64,000 bases of DNA. Origin: Cyanoderma ruficeps (Eukaryota > Chordata > Aves > Passeriformes > Timaliidae). The number at the start of each line of letters is the position of its first letter. Within the stretch, counting starts at the first letter, position 1. The stretch lies in assembly GCA_008694505.1 (NCBI GenBank), contig VZDJ01000594.1:10128026-10192025 (forward strand), read 5' to 3'. The notes beneath the pieces are model-generated. The model searched no databases. It was not told the DNA's origin and worked only from the letters and a program-made list of their open reading frames with translations. Below are positions 23,545 to 37,120 of this stretch, one piece after another. The position numbers were made by a program, and so were the translations under genes.

Positions 23545-23965
23545 GAATATTATTCATCTCCCTGGAATCAATAACAACTTTTACAGTATCTGCCTTACAA
23601 TACCAAATCCTACTTTCTCCTCAACTAATACTTTCCTATGGAACACCTCACTAAATGCTTCATTGAAAAACAAACAAGATCTAGCACAGTTGGCTTGCCT
23701 ATAAAATCAGCAATCACATCAAAGAATACTATAGGATTAGTCTGGCATGATTGTCTTTTGTTAAAAGTACACTACATTTTTTATCACATTCTCCACTATC
23801 TTATCTGATCATACTTCCTCTCAGAATTTGTTCCAAAAAGTTGCATACTTCTCAGGCCAGACTAACGAGTTTGTAGTTGCCTGGATAATTTTTCCATATT
23901 TCCTTAATGTCTATGGATAATAACATTTGCTATTCCACAGTCACAACATCAGCTTGACGAATGCT
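23545..23965 (-). repeat. Decayed CR1-type LINE, reverse-transcriptase region
   Basis: On the minus strand the codons at 23884-23855 read PGNYKLVSLA, the conserved start of the CR1/L2-clade reverse transcriptase (pattern PGNYRPVSLT). Upstream on the same strand are TGGAATAGCAAATGTTA and a degenerate lysine-rich linker, as in the family. Downstream, AATCATGCCAGACTAATCCT and TATTCTTTGATGTGATTGCT match the CR1 pattern (aatcatgccaaaccaacct, then ttctttgac), then GTTGTTATTGATT matches gtagttatcaatgg. The reading frame is broken by stops and shifts, so it is inactive and old. Endpoints are approximate and the element probably extends on both sides. Confidence 0.75.
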
Positions 23966-26900
23966 TTAAAAATCTTCACTGGTGGAATTCCACTGCACAC
24001 TGCCAGATTTTTGATTTTTTTTTATTTTTTTTCAATGTAGACTATCTTCTACCTGCATCTTGAGTGCATTAAGTTCTTCAGTCATAATTCCATCTCAATG
24101 TGCCAGTTTTCACTATAGATACTCATTCTCATTGGAAGTCTTGATTTTACCTTCACACTTCAAATTATCATATTTATTTAAAAACTAGAGGCAAAGAATC
24201 GATTTACTTATCACAAGACTACTAAATTTTTGATTGCATCATTGCTGAGCAAGATCACTTCCTCGTTCCTTGTTCTCTTTTATTTGTATGACTACAGAAA
24301 GTTTTACTATTTAACTTCCTTTGCAAGGATACAGGTCAACTTGACCTCCAGCACCTCTGAAAGTAGTACAGAGGCTCCAAAAAGTTTTTAGCAATCTGTT
24401 TCATTCATCTATGTGTTGACTGAGCTGCAGAACTTTCAGGTTTGGCAGGACATGTGAAAGAAAAAGGGATTTATAATACACTGCAAAATCAGAAAGATAC
24501 TTCTAGCTCTCTCAAATTGCACATCTATTCTGCAGAATAAAGATGACATTTTTGGCATCTAAAAGGGCATTAAAAAAAATCTAATGAAAATTGAGTATAA
24601 AAAGGATTCACTACTGAAATAATCTGAGTACAGCCAAGACCTAAATTATCATTATAACCTTATTTTCCTCTCTTGAAATCATGCTTTGACAGCATGCACA
24701 TATGCTCCCAAGCACTGTGAGCTTGCAGGAAGGAAAGTAATCTGTGAGGGAGGTAGCTTAAGGTCAGCTCCCTTAATGTACAACACTCATGATTATAGCG
24801 TTGCTCAGGGAATACAAGGTAAATTTATATTCAGGACTGCAGGTCATTTTTGCTTGTAAAACTTAAGAGGGTAAGGGTGATAGGGGTTACTCCATCCCAC
24901 CCACTCCTCCCTCAGTAAAACTCATTCAGAACAATCAAACTTCAGCTTTATTGTCTCACTGAATAAATACCTTGAATGATAGCTGAAATGATTTTGGAGA
25001 ATGTAGAGTAATACCAGTTGACTATTAAAACTAATTGTACCAATTTCTCACCTTACACAACTCACTGTCAAGTTCCTAATATACTGCAGCATCTGATATC
25101 TTCTGGAAAAGTGCTGGATGGGTGACTTATCCTGCCTTAGCTTAACCAGAGTCAAGTCTTGGAAAAAAGACACTTTATAAGGATTTGACTTTGGATTTGG
25201 ACCAAGACTTCTGAAAGACATTTTATCTGTGTGCTCTTCATTAGCAAATTTGTTCCATGCTATCTGAGCAGGGTGCAAGCAAATACAGGACTATAAAACA
25301 ATGCTACAATCTGGTAGGAGGTTCAACACAAGGCCCAGTTGATATGACTGACACATGTAATATGCGATGACAGAAGAAGCATGCTTTCCCATTTCAGGGA
25401 AACAGGAGTGCTTGATTCCAGTATTGTTAACGACAGCAAACATGTGGGTTGTGTGTTTCTGAAAACACCCAGAATTGCTGAGAGTATGTAGACTCCAGCA
25501 GAGGAGAAGGGAAGAGGAAAGCAGCTGTTCCCCCTACCTTCCTATTACCCAAGCGGAAAAGTGAATTGCTGTACTCCAGCCTCAAGGATCATAATTATGA
25601 ATCAAGGACTTTGATGGTGATATTCCAAAATAAGAACCAGCCATTTTCAGTCTCAACATTTATCAGCAGCTTGGACACAGTCCAGTTCTTCTAATTGAAG
25701 AAGGCAACATCTGTGGTCACAACATCCAGGTCATTCCTTGCATGGTCATCAGCACAGATGCATTAACACACATACCAGAGTGCCCCTCACATTTCTTACT
25801 CTCAGCTTCTCTCTCACCTTGGGTGAAGTCCTCAGGTTGAGAGCCCTGACTGAGACATCCTTCCTGCAGACTTGGGATTGTGCCACAATCTACTGTGCTG
25901 CCAAACTACTAAATGAAACGTAAGGGGAGTCTTGCAAGGACTTTTTTTCAACTGAATGACACCATGGCCATTTCAGTGAACATGCAACTCCTGGAGGCTT
26001 TCCTCACCTTCCAGCATCCTGGCTGCACATCTCAACCTGGCATGCCAAATCTGAACATGTTCGTCTGAACACGTTAAGGGATATGTGACAGCCTCAGTCG
26101 AATCACATTACTGGAGAATGAGGTACATCAACACGAAAATACTACAAGGGTGAGATCACCTTCTCCTCAGTCAGCTCAGCACGGGTCCTGCCAAATCCTG
26201 TGCCAGGCAGCTGCAAACAACCCAGAAGCTTTGTGTAAAAAGTGGCTACTGAACATGCCCACATGTTGCCAGTATTTTAGGTGTTGCCTATCCCCAATTA
26301 CAAAAGCATCAGATCATACTAGCTACTGAAGGACTATGCTACAGGATCAATGTCCTGCTTCATCTGTGTTGAGCTGCTTGTACAGACATGCCCCAAGTTC
26401 AGTATAACCACCATTAGCAATCAAACGGAAGTCATAAGAAGAAAATAACAGTAGCTGCTTTTGCCTGGATGTGATCACACACATAGTTAGATTCCCACAT
26501 ACCGGGAAAGTTAAACCAAGATGCCAGGTAAGTGTGTAAGTGTCTCACTGCACCCAAGTGCCTCTAACACAGACCCAGTTACGCTTTACACAACACTAAC
26601 TTAAAGCATCAGCCTGGACAGATTTTAAAATACTTTATGCCACTTCCGTCTAAGAAAATCCTTCAGAACAAACATCAACATTTCTGTATCAGCACATGAG
26701 GATTTCTAGCTCAGGTGATGGCTCTGGAGCATGGTCAGACATGGCAACCCTACTTTCTCACTTCATACATAAACATTGAAACTGCTTTCTTGGTTTTATC
26801 CCCAAGGTAAGTTGGTCTGGAAAGTCTGCAGAAGATCTGTTTAACTGTTTTGACACTATGGGAGAACAAGGAAAATATTTTTCAATGGAAAAAAAAAATT

Positions 26901-27600
26901 AAAAAGAGCAGAATAGAGGGGTGAAGACTCCAAATTCAGCACATGCCTCAACTGCTGAAGAGAAAAATCACAGGGTAGGTAAGGGAGAAGCAAAGAAAGA
27001 AAGACTGTAAGCAGTTGTGGTGGAAAAGACACTTGAACAGCTTGAGGAAATCATATAACAAGCACCACAGGTATTGAGAGAGATCCTTCTCCTTCCTTTA
27101 CCAGCTTAGAGCAATGTTGAGGGAATACGTGTGAAAAAGGCTGCCACAGCTTTGAAATATGCAGAGTTTTAACCTCCTAACTGCAGAATCAGAAGCATTT
27201 TGTCCTAATATCAGGAACACAGAAGTACTGCTAAAGTTCTAAAAAAAAGAAAAAAAAAAAAAGGTAGATTCCATCATTGGTGGTACTGTGCATTTGTTTT
27301 GTACCTGTACACTGCAATTGTCCAATAGCTCACACCACCTCAACAGCACCAGTGTAGTCATTGCTACTGTACAGGTAAGAGTCGCAAAACCAGGAGTTAA
27401 GAGAAGAAAATATATTTATGGCATTAAGGAAAGAAAAAAAAAATTATACATGCTATGCTAAAAGGGCTGTTCACTAAGCATTAGACAGACACTTCATTCA
27501 CTGTCAAAGAATTTGAAACAGAAAGAATTGATGTATATGAAATGTAAAACAGCAGAGGGGAGGAGGGAGGGTGAGGGATTTATCCACATATCTTTCCAAG
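23966..27600. other. Non-coding interval, no gene seen
   Basis: Single-copy A+T-rich sequence with few ORFs. Poly(A)-type runs occur near 26890 and 27240-27262. No repeat family, RNA gene or coding signature was recognised. The first few hundred bases may belong to the 5' side of the antisense LINE. Confidence 0.55.
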
Positions 27601-27639
27601 TAGGAATTGTATCTTAGCCTCCAATTTCTGAGCTCAGGG

Positions 27640-28110
27640 TTTATGAACAGAGGTCGTTAGAGGGCTTTAAGTTAGCCCCACTGGTCCCTTCAAAGTGTGA
27701 AAATTAAAATGAGCTATATTGCAAATAACCAACCCTTTTCAATAATTACTACCATGCTACTGCATCTGGAGATATCTGCATGACATATCTCTCCATTACC
27801 AAAAGGTAACTGCATTTTCATTTTGACTAATATAATTTTAAAAACCATCATACCAGGTGCCTTATATTTGGAAAATCTTGAAAGCTTTTAGATGTACAAA
27901 CACCCTTCCCACCGCTCTTGGCTTATCTTTTATTTACCCTACTGGGTATACAACAATTGATGCTTCTTCAAAGCAAGGACTTCCCAGCTGATTAGCTGTG
28001 CTGAGCTGGCTAAGCTTATTAAAGGTGATTAATGCATTCAAGTATTTTTTCCCTCGCTTGTTAGTTCAATTTCTTGCTCATTATGCTACTGGTCTTTTTA
28101 TATTAAAACA
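27640..28110. promoter_or_regulatory. Possible conserved non-coding element cluster
   Basis: A repeat-free stretch contains AATTAAAATGAGC, TTGCAAATAACC, TTCAATAATTACTACC and GACTAATATAATTTT. It then has CAGCTGATTAGCTGTGC, CTTATTAAAGGTGATTAATG and GCTCATTATGC. These are E-box, TALE and homeodomain-like words. Compositional inference. Confidence 0.35.
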
Positions 28111-28589
28111 GACCACCTGGATAGCAAAGAACTTCATAATCTTGGTCCAACAAGATCAACACCTGTTGTACATGTAATTAATCATAAGGCAGTACATGGC
28201 TGTATTCAGTTAAAAAGCCAAGATTATCTAACAACAGAAGCAATACACCATGCTGGCAATCAGCATTTGAATCCTTAAAATGCAGTTTAAAAAAAAAACA
28301 GAGAAGTGAGTCAGTACAAAGGGGCTCATAATTATTCTCTCTCCATATTTAGGAGTCCATATGGGATTTGTGACGTATAAAAGTCAGCATACAATTTTCT
28401 GATGAAAAAATTCAGTTCTAAAAAAATTCAGATTCTTCTCGAGGCTGAGAAAAATTAAATGGTCTTTCTGTCAATGACATTTTTCACTCTACACAAAGAA
28501 ATCAAAGAGGGTTTGGATACTGTATTACAGAAAGAACCCAGAGGTTCAATATACTTTACTAGTCTGAACATGGATTGAGAACCACAAAG

Positions 28590-28780
28590 TCCAATCACAT
28601 CTCTGTCTTTAATTCACTGTGTGGTTTGGCAAGTAGCTTAACTACTTTGACTGCGTTTCTTCATCTGTACAATGTGGGAAAAAATACTTACTAAGTTGAT
28701 CAGAATTTTACAGGATTTAATGTATGTAGCATGCTTCCAAATGCTAAAGCCTCATATGACTATTATTAACTTAGCTATGG
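28590..28780 (+). repeat. MIR-like ancient SINE
   Basis: CTGTGTGGTTTGGCAAGTAG, CTTAACTACTTTGACTG, then TTTCTTCATCTGTACAATG, TACTTACTAAGTTG, GGATTTAATGTATGTA and finally GACTATTATTA follow the MIR core and 3' region order (tgtgtgaccttgggcaagt, cttaacctctctg, tttcctcatctgtaaaatg, tacctacc, ggattaaatgag, tattatta). This is the most complete MIR-like copy in the window. Confidence 0.8.
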
Positions 28781-31700
28781 TGCATTAAAGTGGAAAATCC
28801 ATGTCCTTTTTAACAGTGAAAAATCCACAAGGAGGAGAGTCACTGTAAAAGGTAAGACCATAAAATTACAATTGTTTGGTTTTTTAAAGAATTACAACTG
28901 CAAAATACATACAGGAAAAAATATAAGCCATATAAATACCAGCAAATTAATAAAGCACCTTGTACAGCTATACAGACAGAAAAAATAGTGCATCCTAATC
29001 CTAAAGCTTAGGCCATCAGCCTAATACATTTTATATGCATTTGACTGAATTTTCATACTGGAAGATTCAAAACACTGTTAAGGCAGAGTGAATGAACAAG
29101 AACAAAAGGTAAATTAGATCTTATTAGCACTGTAAAGGTGGTTAAGACTCACCAAAACCAATTGTACTATGTACCATCTACAGTTAGGGGTGGGAACTGA
29201 ATGGTGAATTAAGCTGAATACAGAGAAAATGCACACATTAACAGTAGCAGTTATGCCTTTTTCCTTCAGGTTCCTCAGGGATCAGGAGCATTGTGGGGTT
29301 TATCACATTATGACCTTCAATTGAGCAGGTGCTGAGGGATTCATATGAAGGCTGCTGGCTCCTTTCTAGCTAACGGCACACAGGTCTGCCACCTGCATGA
29401 GTTAAGTTCATAAATCTCTCCTATTAAATGTGCAGCCCACACTGCCAAGTTTAACAACCCAATTGAAAATTCATTCAAACTTAGCCAGCCATTACAATAT
29501 TTAGTGCAAATCAGAAAATTCCAAGACAAAAATGCTCTTCATCTTCTTGTTTGCTTGTTCTCATCCATCCCCCATCCTGACAATTTTCTGATCTCTAAAT
29601 TCTTCACTCTTTCCAATTGCTTTCCTCAAGACTTTATTTGCCACCAGTAGATAAGAAGAAATGGATACAAATTATCTTAAAAAGAGAGAGCATAGTATAT
29701 GTATGGATCTGCTGTGAACTTTTTTCTCCCTTCTCATTTACTTTGTGTGTTTTCTGCTTAAGAAAGCCAAAGATGCACAAATACATACTTGTCTAAAAGC
29801 AAGTAGCTGATTTCAAACGGTTTGATTTCTCTCTTCCAGATTGAGAGAAAGCCTTTAGGTCATATAATAGTATAGGACATATATCATACAAGCTGAGGCA
29901 GGCAGAAGGTCCCACCCATTCTTCCTGAACAATCCTCATTGTTATCACCTGCTCAGCACAGAGCTGCAACAGGCTCATTACCACCTCTGCCAAGAGCTAA
30001 GGAAGCAAAGGAACCACTGAACACAGGTCCAATGAGAAGACAATTAGAGATACAAGTATACAAGTATCAACCAAGCTTCAGTGATACTGCAACCCACATC
30101 ATTTTCATAACCTTCCATCTTGGATGCAGGGAAACGACTAAGGAACTTACAATCAGTCTTCAGGATTTACACATAGCAAGAATAAACTCCATCCTTTGCA
30201 CACTGCCCTGTTAAAACTGAAAAAAAAAAAAAATCCTCCTAATGACTGACATCAGCAGAGACCCTAGTGCAGATGTAATGAAGACGGCTTCTGATGATCA
30301 TGTTGTGCCAGACACTCATAGCAAAGATCACATGTGCAGACAGACACACTCCCAAAATTTGACTGATGCAAAAAGTGTCTGGGAATCTAGACAATTCACA
30401 TCAGTTTCTGCAGATGTCTCACTTGTTATCTTAAACAAAACCATATCAAAAACCTTGGTGTGTTTAATTTGCAGTTGCCAATTTCAGCTTTTTCACTCTC
30501 AGCAAGTTATGGCTACGCTGCCAGTGCTGTCTGCTTAATTCAATCCACTACCCGTTCAGTACAAACTCACCCTTCTGTGTTTGTGAGAAATAAGCAACGT
30601 ACATAACATGACAGTGCCTCGACAGTGCCTGCACTTCCTTATTCCTCTGGTCTTCTGAGGGAACAAAAACAACATTGCCGTTCAACTCCCCCCATTTCAA
30701 GATTTTTTATTAATTTTTAAAATGCACACTGTCACTCAATGGTTACTTTTCTGTCCTTCCTGGATATTGTCTCGCTCACCTACGCAGTATTTCTATCTCA
30801 AAGGGACTTGGGCCCTCCAGCCACCTTTGACTGCGAGCATTGCCAAGCATGCCAGGAAGCGTGGGTGGACCATGCGCAGATAACACTCAGTTCCGGAAAG
30901 GGACACACGAGCAACTCACACACAGCAATGAATCAGTTGCACATCAAACTCCTCCTGATAAAACCAAACAAGACATTTGTGATATATTACATTAATATAT
31001 TATCTTTTTAAAATACTCCCATAACGTTACATATAATAAGTGTGATGATACAAGAGAGGGATACGCCATTTGAAGTTTTTCAAAGAGATATGGTTTCCTT
31101 TTACAGATGGAAGAGTTGTTTAGATTTTCTCTGCATCTTTTCCCAGACAGATTTTTCACTGTTACTGATAAACAAGGGGACAGACAACGGGAAAAAAGAA
31201 AAGATTTTTAAGAATTTTTTTATATTTTCTGCAGAAGTTTAATTTAGAAAGTTTCCAGCAGATAGACTTTATGGCATCAACACAGATCTAATAAATAATA
31301 ATAAAAAACCCCCTCTTCTTTTAAAGGGGAACTTTTGGAAGAATAACTGTTTAATTCTACTGTGCAAACCAGCCTCCTTGTATTTACACTCTGCCTCTGG
31401 ATAGCTCATTCCCACCTTTGATTTCAATTTGATACGGTATTTCCCTTTATTTCCTAAACTGCTCTAAACCAGAACATAAAATCCACACAAATTTTCCTGC
31501 CCTGTTAAGTAGCCTGAAGACTCTCTCCCAATTACCATCTCATCTAACCTTCCCACTGAACAACTCCCACCTGCCGCTCACAAAACACGCCAGCTCCTAC
31601 TTTCATGCACCTGAAGCTACAAGAATCTTCTCCCAAGCTGCAGGTTGAATGCCAGACAAAATGATGTGGTTGTAATGATGCAATTGCCTGTATGGATGGA

Positions 31701-34700
31701 TGTCAGAAGGGAATGATGAAGAGGTAGAACACCTTACAGCTGCGGAGCACAGCTCCAAAGCAGAGCAGCCTTGCAGTGCCTGTAATTCTGGCATCCATGG
31801 GATGATTGCTTGGGGTGGGTCGGAGAATGCAGAGCTGCCAGCGCAGCCGACTCGGGCATGGCTCTGCAAGCCACCAGCCGCCACAGTTGCCATTATGGCC
31901 CGGGGATTCAGCAGAGGCATCAAGGACTGAGCTACTCCTTCATTTTACAGATGGTTCATTAACTGGGTGGAAGCACATGAGAACACTTGGAGAGCAATAG
32001 GAAGAGGCAAGGGGCAGGAGAATTAGACAAAAGTTGTTTGGCAGCAGCTTCCAGATGAACTAAAAATCACACACAGCAAAAATAGCAAGGGTGTATTTGC
32101 CAGCTGAGAGTGGCCACATGCCAAGTTTGAGGTCTTAAAAATTAACTGCTTTTGAACTATACAAGAACAACAACAACAAAGATCTCTTATTTAAGCTCAA
32201 AAGATTTTTCATGCCTATCTAAGCTACTAATGAGGAAAAAGAAGGAAAGAAAGAGACAATATCTTCAGGCTGAGGCTGAGAATCAGAAGAGTCAACCCCT
32301 GAGCAATATGTTTGATTATATATTAATATTAGGGTCTTAATTACACTAAACAAAAATAAAGCATCCATTTCAACTTCCCTGATAAATAATTCACACACAT
32401 ACATATGGAAACCTAAGGAGTTCTCACATATCCCTACTCAAACTACCCCTCAAAACCAGTTTTCAGGCAGATCCTCTCACGTCCAAGAATACCAAGGATC
32501 AACAAGAGCATTCCCCAATAATTTCGTGTCTGAAAACCTACTTGGAAATCAGCCCTCATGAAACTTCACATGTGCCAATTTTTTTTTACTGCTTATTACA
32601 CACTTCTACTTAAATGCAAAAAAGTACCTGTACAACATTCAGTGCCTTATTCCCAAAGACTAAGGGCAGTGTCAAAAGCCGATACGTTTCCAATGTAAGG
32701 ACTTGTACAGTGTCACACAGGATTTCCAAAAACAGCTTAGGAACCAGGAGCTGGGCTTTCTTTTTTCTGCTCCTTCTCCCCACCTTTTTTTTCATTATTT
32801 TATAGCTACAAATTACTTAAGTATATTTTTATATTTCTGTCACAGAATTATGACATTACGTTTATACATGTGCCTTTCAGAAAGTCTGAACTTCAGATAA
32901 TGGATATCTTAAATGCTCGGATCGAGGCAGAAGTACAGCTTCAAATATGGAAAGCTACTGAAAATTTTCATTGTGAATTCTTTTTCCCCTTATAAGCAAA
33001 TACACAATTCATCTACCATACATAAATAAAAAATTTTAACATCTTGAATTGCTGACCCAATATGAGAATTCCTAGCAGCTTCTCTTATAAAGGATGTTGC
33101 AGAGTACTTTCCATTTCTACTTTCAGTAAATTTTTCAAGCATTCAAGACAACATTTTGGATGCTCAGCTGTGATTACTTTGCTAAAATGTAATGCTACAT
33201 ACATTAACGAGTTTAATTCTTGGAATGCAAAAATGGTTTCTCTTTCTTTTTAGCCATAATTTGACAGTGAAAATTGTGAATTTACCTCTCTGCCAAAATA
33301 AGTTTACCTTCCAACCAAACAGGGCGTTTCTTCCACAGAAAACCATGAATGACTAAACTATGAAAAATGAAAGTTGGCAGGTAGCCTTTCTGAAATTATG
33401 TGCTTCCTGACCCTGCCAGAGAGAGTTAAGCTAGGTCAATATGCAAGTGGGAGAGGAAGGAAAGGATGGGGTGGTTCCAGAAGTGCAGTCTCCTTTCTCC
33501 ACAGCCAGCGGCAAAGCAGTGCTCCTACAACACATTTTTGAAGATCACTGTGTTGGAGCTGTTTGCGATAGTCAAATATTTCATTTTTCACTTTCATGAG
33601 CCCAGAGATGCAAGCACGGGTGCCCAAGCCAGCTTCTACTCTGCCTGGATTTCTCTAGCATGTAGTTGATATTCTGCTCAAAAATGATGTGCATGTTGCA
33701 ACTGCACGACCTACCCCAGCACTGGCTGCATTTCAAAACTAAGCAACAGGAGACATCTCAAAAACCCAGTAATGTGAAGCTTCAGCAGTCCTTGACAGCT
33801 TCTGCTTTTGGACAGCTTTCAAATGCAAGGTTCCTGGTCATACCCTGAAAAAGAGAGTGGATGAACTCTGGAAGTAAAATTCTTCCCTTTCTATAACCTT
33901 CTCCCCTTGTTGCAGCATATACAGAGTGCCTTCTTTCTTCCTATCTAAATTGAGATTTCTATCCCTTAAATATCTACTTCACAAACACACATGACTTTTC
34001 AGCACATCCCTGCCTCCTCTAGCTCTGACACCCACTTCATCGCAAGCATGACACAGAAGTTTACGGCAAGAGTATTCAGGTGCAGTGGGGACAAGAGGCA
34101 CACCCTCAATCTCACAAGCAGGATGTAGACCTGCTCCGGAGATCCTTTTTCCCCTAACCATGAAGGGCTACGTCCCAGAAAGCTTTCAGGGCCTTCCAGA
34201 AATGGCAGAGGGCTTCCCACCACCCAGAAGTCAAAGGAATGTTTTGATTTCCCGCATAATTGACTTGACCCATGTTGCCCACAATCACAGACTTTGTCAG
34301 CTGATTCAGTTGTCGCTTTTAATCACATATTTGCTGTGGAGAAGGAAAACGACTTTGTTCTCACACATCTCTGGTCCTATCATATCAGAGCACTTATCTC
34401 TTACCCTGTGCTTACCTAGGCTGCGAGCTAAATATTCAGAGGAATGTTTTCTTCAGGGTTGTACCTCCTCAAGAGCTCAATATCTCCTAGCAGCATACAC
34501 TTCTAATGAAAGTAATGAGATGGTTTGGAAGTTGTCTGTGAGAAAGCTAGATTCTCATCAATTAAAACTTGCTGAACTGGGACTGTGGTGAGTTACGACC
34601 AATGTGGAAACTGCCACTACTTGCAACGCAACCTTCTTTCATTAATGTAAATGCATACATTCGAACCATAGGTTTTATTACCAGGAACAATTGCATAAGC

Positions 34701-35690
34701 AGAACATTTCACTCTTATTCACTGCCTCAACTGAAACTATCTAAAGAAGTAAGAAATTTCTTACAGCAGGTCAGCACCTAGAGAAGCTCCTATGCAACTA
34801 TGCATATACCCTCATATGCAACTTAATAAATGTTAGGGAAGAAGAAATAAGTGAAGATATAATTTATGGGAGAGGATTATAATCTTCTCTCTTCACTATT
34901 CTCTCAAAGAGTGTTTCTATGTATTTAGGAGCCATGGACCTTAAAGTACTGCAGCAACTTGCATGTCAACATCTCCAAGGCTTGGCCACCTCAGTCAAAA
35001 GTTTAACTTTCTAAAAAAGCACCACGACACTTTTTTTGTGTTTAGCAAGTACTCAGAAAGCCATCCTTGTTATAACATGGAATAGCCATGGCTAAATGTG
35101 GTTTTGAGATGAATTTAGGACATCCTTCCCAATATTTTGCCCCATATCCACTCCTGAGTAGTGTGAAAGAGATGTATGTACATTATCTTCAGCTTGGTTG
35201 TACCGATATGGTGACTCATTCCTCCCCTACAGCTCCTAGAATAATTTTGAAATATAAGAAATTTGGGGGTTTCCCTTTCCCCACAGTCACTTCCCACACA
35301 AATATTCTGAGATTTACCATTGGGACAAAGGATTAGCCACCCCAAAGTGACACATGGCAAGTAGCATGGCCTGGATGAGGGGAGAACAAGACAGGCTAAA
35401 GCACAGCTTCATGGACACCTTGGATGACAGCAGGGGAATCCCCCAGACTGACATTATTTTAAACAGCGGCAATCTCTGAAAACATCTCAGTAACCACCTG
35501 GTGATGAAATGTTCACGTGGTAAGAATGTAGCTGCTCTCTGCCACCACTTAAATGCACTTGTCCAAGTATTAACCTGATGACCAAATCCCCTTCTTGCAA
35601 GAAAAGGAAATCAACAAACACTTGCCAGGTATGGAAGGAGTTTTCTGGTATATCCTCAAGATTTTTTAGCTTCTTTTTTGCAGGTTTCTT
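28781..35690. other. Non-coding interval, no gene seen
   Basis: About 7 kb of single-copy sequence. The longest ORF (34085-34591, plus, 168 codons) shows no domain and is overlapped by minus ORFs. Local G+C rises at 30.78-30.93 and 31.74-31.93 kb contain a few CpGs but no island. The 34.24-34.37 kb part (CATAATTGACTTGACC, GTCAGCTGATTCAG, TTTTAATCAC) is mildly element-like. Poly(A)-like runs occur at about 30220. Confidence 0.5.
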
Positions 35691-35699
35691 TCTCTTATC

Positions 35700-36060
35700 T
35701 TAATCATGTAGCACACATTAGTTGGAGACTGTTTTCTTGCTAGAGCAAAACACAATTTACCGAGGAAGTTTCAGTCCATTGCAAGTTGTCCACAGTCACG
35801 TTTGTGGTTTTCTCAGCAAATTCTTTACGTGAAAAATAATCACACCCATAGGCAGCTTGTGCGCAGATTGTTCGGCAACTGATACTTAAGTCTTGTTGGT
35901 CAGTTTGAGCAGACCGATTTTTGCCTTTTTTTTGGAAAGGAAATGTTTCTTAAAAAAAACAGATTAAAGGGGAATCATGCATATTCACAAGTTCACAGTT
36001 TGTTCATAATGAATATTTTATACCAAAAAATTCCGCTCCAACCATTCATCTAAACTTAAT
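35700..36060. promoter_or_regulatory. Probable conserved non-coding element
   Basis: Repeat-free block with scattered CpG in A+T-rich DNA (TTTACCGAGG, TCACGTTTGTGG with a RUNX-like core, TTTACGTG, GTGCGCAG, GTTCGGC) and words such as AAAAATAATCACACC, TTGTTCATAATGAATATTTT and CATGCATATTCAC. No ORF of note covers it. Enhancer-like by character only. Confidence 0.4.
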
Positions 36061-36826
36061 GATAAAATGAGCCCTTCTTTGAACAAACAGACAAGGGCAT
36101 TCTCCAAGAGCAGGTGAGAACTGAAGCAGCAGGTCAACTACATGGCAAAGGTAAATTTATTCTCCAAATGACAAGGAGCCAAACTTCCTGGGGAACTTCA
36201 GTTTCCTCTGAAAAACCTCATTTTATTTGCTATCAGCTTGTAGATACAAGGTTAGGCCAAAGAGATGCACTCGGATTTTAAGATCACTTTGAAAGCTTGT
36301 TTTATTTTCCTAGCCCCACTTTTCATCTCAGTTCCAACCTCAAATATGTGAGTGTTTTCCCATATGCTCTGCATTCCACTTCTATAAAGCAGGTATTTCA
36401 GTTGTGGATTAAATGTTAATACTACATGATCATTCATGTAGAGTATGCACATACAAAAAAAATACGTTGTTGTTCATTTATCAGCAGTCAGTTAAGTCTG
36501 TAAAATATGAGGCAATCCCTTACGGCTCCAGGAAAGTTCTGCTGTGCTCTGATATGGCAACATAATGTTTTTGTTGTATCCTGGTAGACAGGGAAGATGT
36601 TTCATTGACAGCAAAAGGCTGGTGGTGGTTACACCTTTCAGCCGAAGGCTGATCAGAACGGAGTATCTGCTCTTATCTGGGATCATCAGTTGTAAAGATT
36701 TCAAGCATACATGTAATTTTTATGCAATTTGAGCCTTAGCTCGTAGCTATTTCAGCATTGAAAAAATATCCTTTTAAGTGGATTATTTGCAAGGTGGCAG
36801 CTGATCAGAAAGCTAGATGCATCCCA

Positions 36827-36895
36827 CAAAAAAACCCAAAAACAAAAACCAAAACCAACAACAACAACAAAACCAACCCAAACAAACAAAAAACA
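36827..36895. repeat. A/C-rich (CAA)n-like low-complexity tract
   Basis: About 70 bases made only of A and C, with CAACAACAACAA in the centre. Tracts of this type often lie at retroposon 3' ends, but no body was recognised upstream. Confidence 0.85.
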
Positions 36896-36919
36896 GGGAC
36901 AAATAGTTCCCAGCAAAGG

Positions 36920-37120
36920 TCAGCTTCCTGACCACATGAATGAGATACCCCACCACAGCGCGAGTCCCATTGCATAAGTCAGTTTTAAGAAGATTGCCTT
37001 GCTGTTGTCAGGGGATGTGCGACAGATTCACGATTTTCTGCGCTTGACAGCCAGAGTACTTGTCACTTAGTTCCATCTGGTAGAGAGATAACGTTTCATT
37101 AATGTTCATGCTTAACCTTA
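36920..37120. promoter_or_regulatory. Possible conserved non-coding element
   Basis: Repeat-free, CpG-bearing (CACAGCGCGAG, TGTGCGACAG, TTCACGATTTTCTGCGC) with AACGTTTCATTAATGTTCATG at its end. There is no ORF. Inferred from composition. Confidence 0.35.

Noticed and set aside
34085..34591. 168-codon plus ORF as a gene
   Set aside because: No family signature or splice context, and minus-strand ORFs overlap it.
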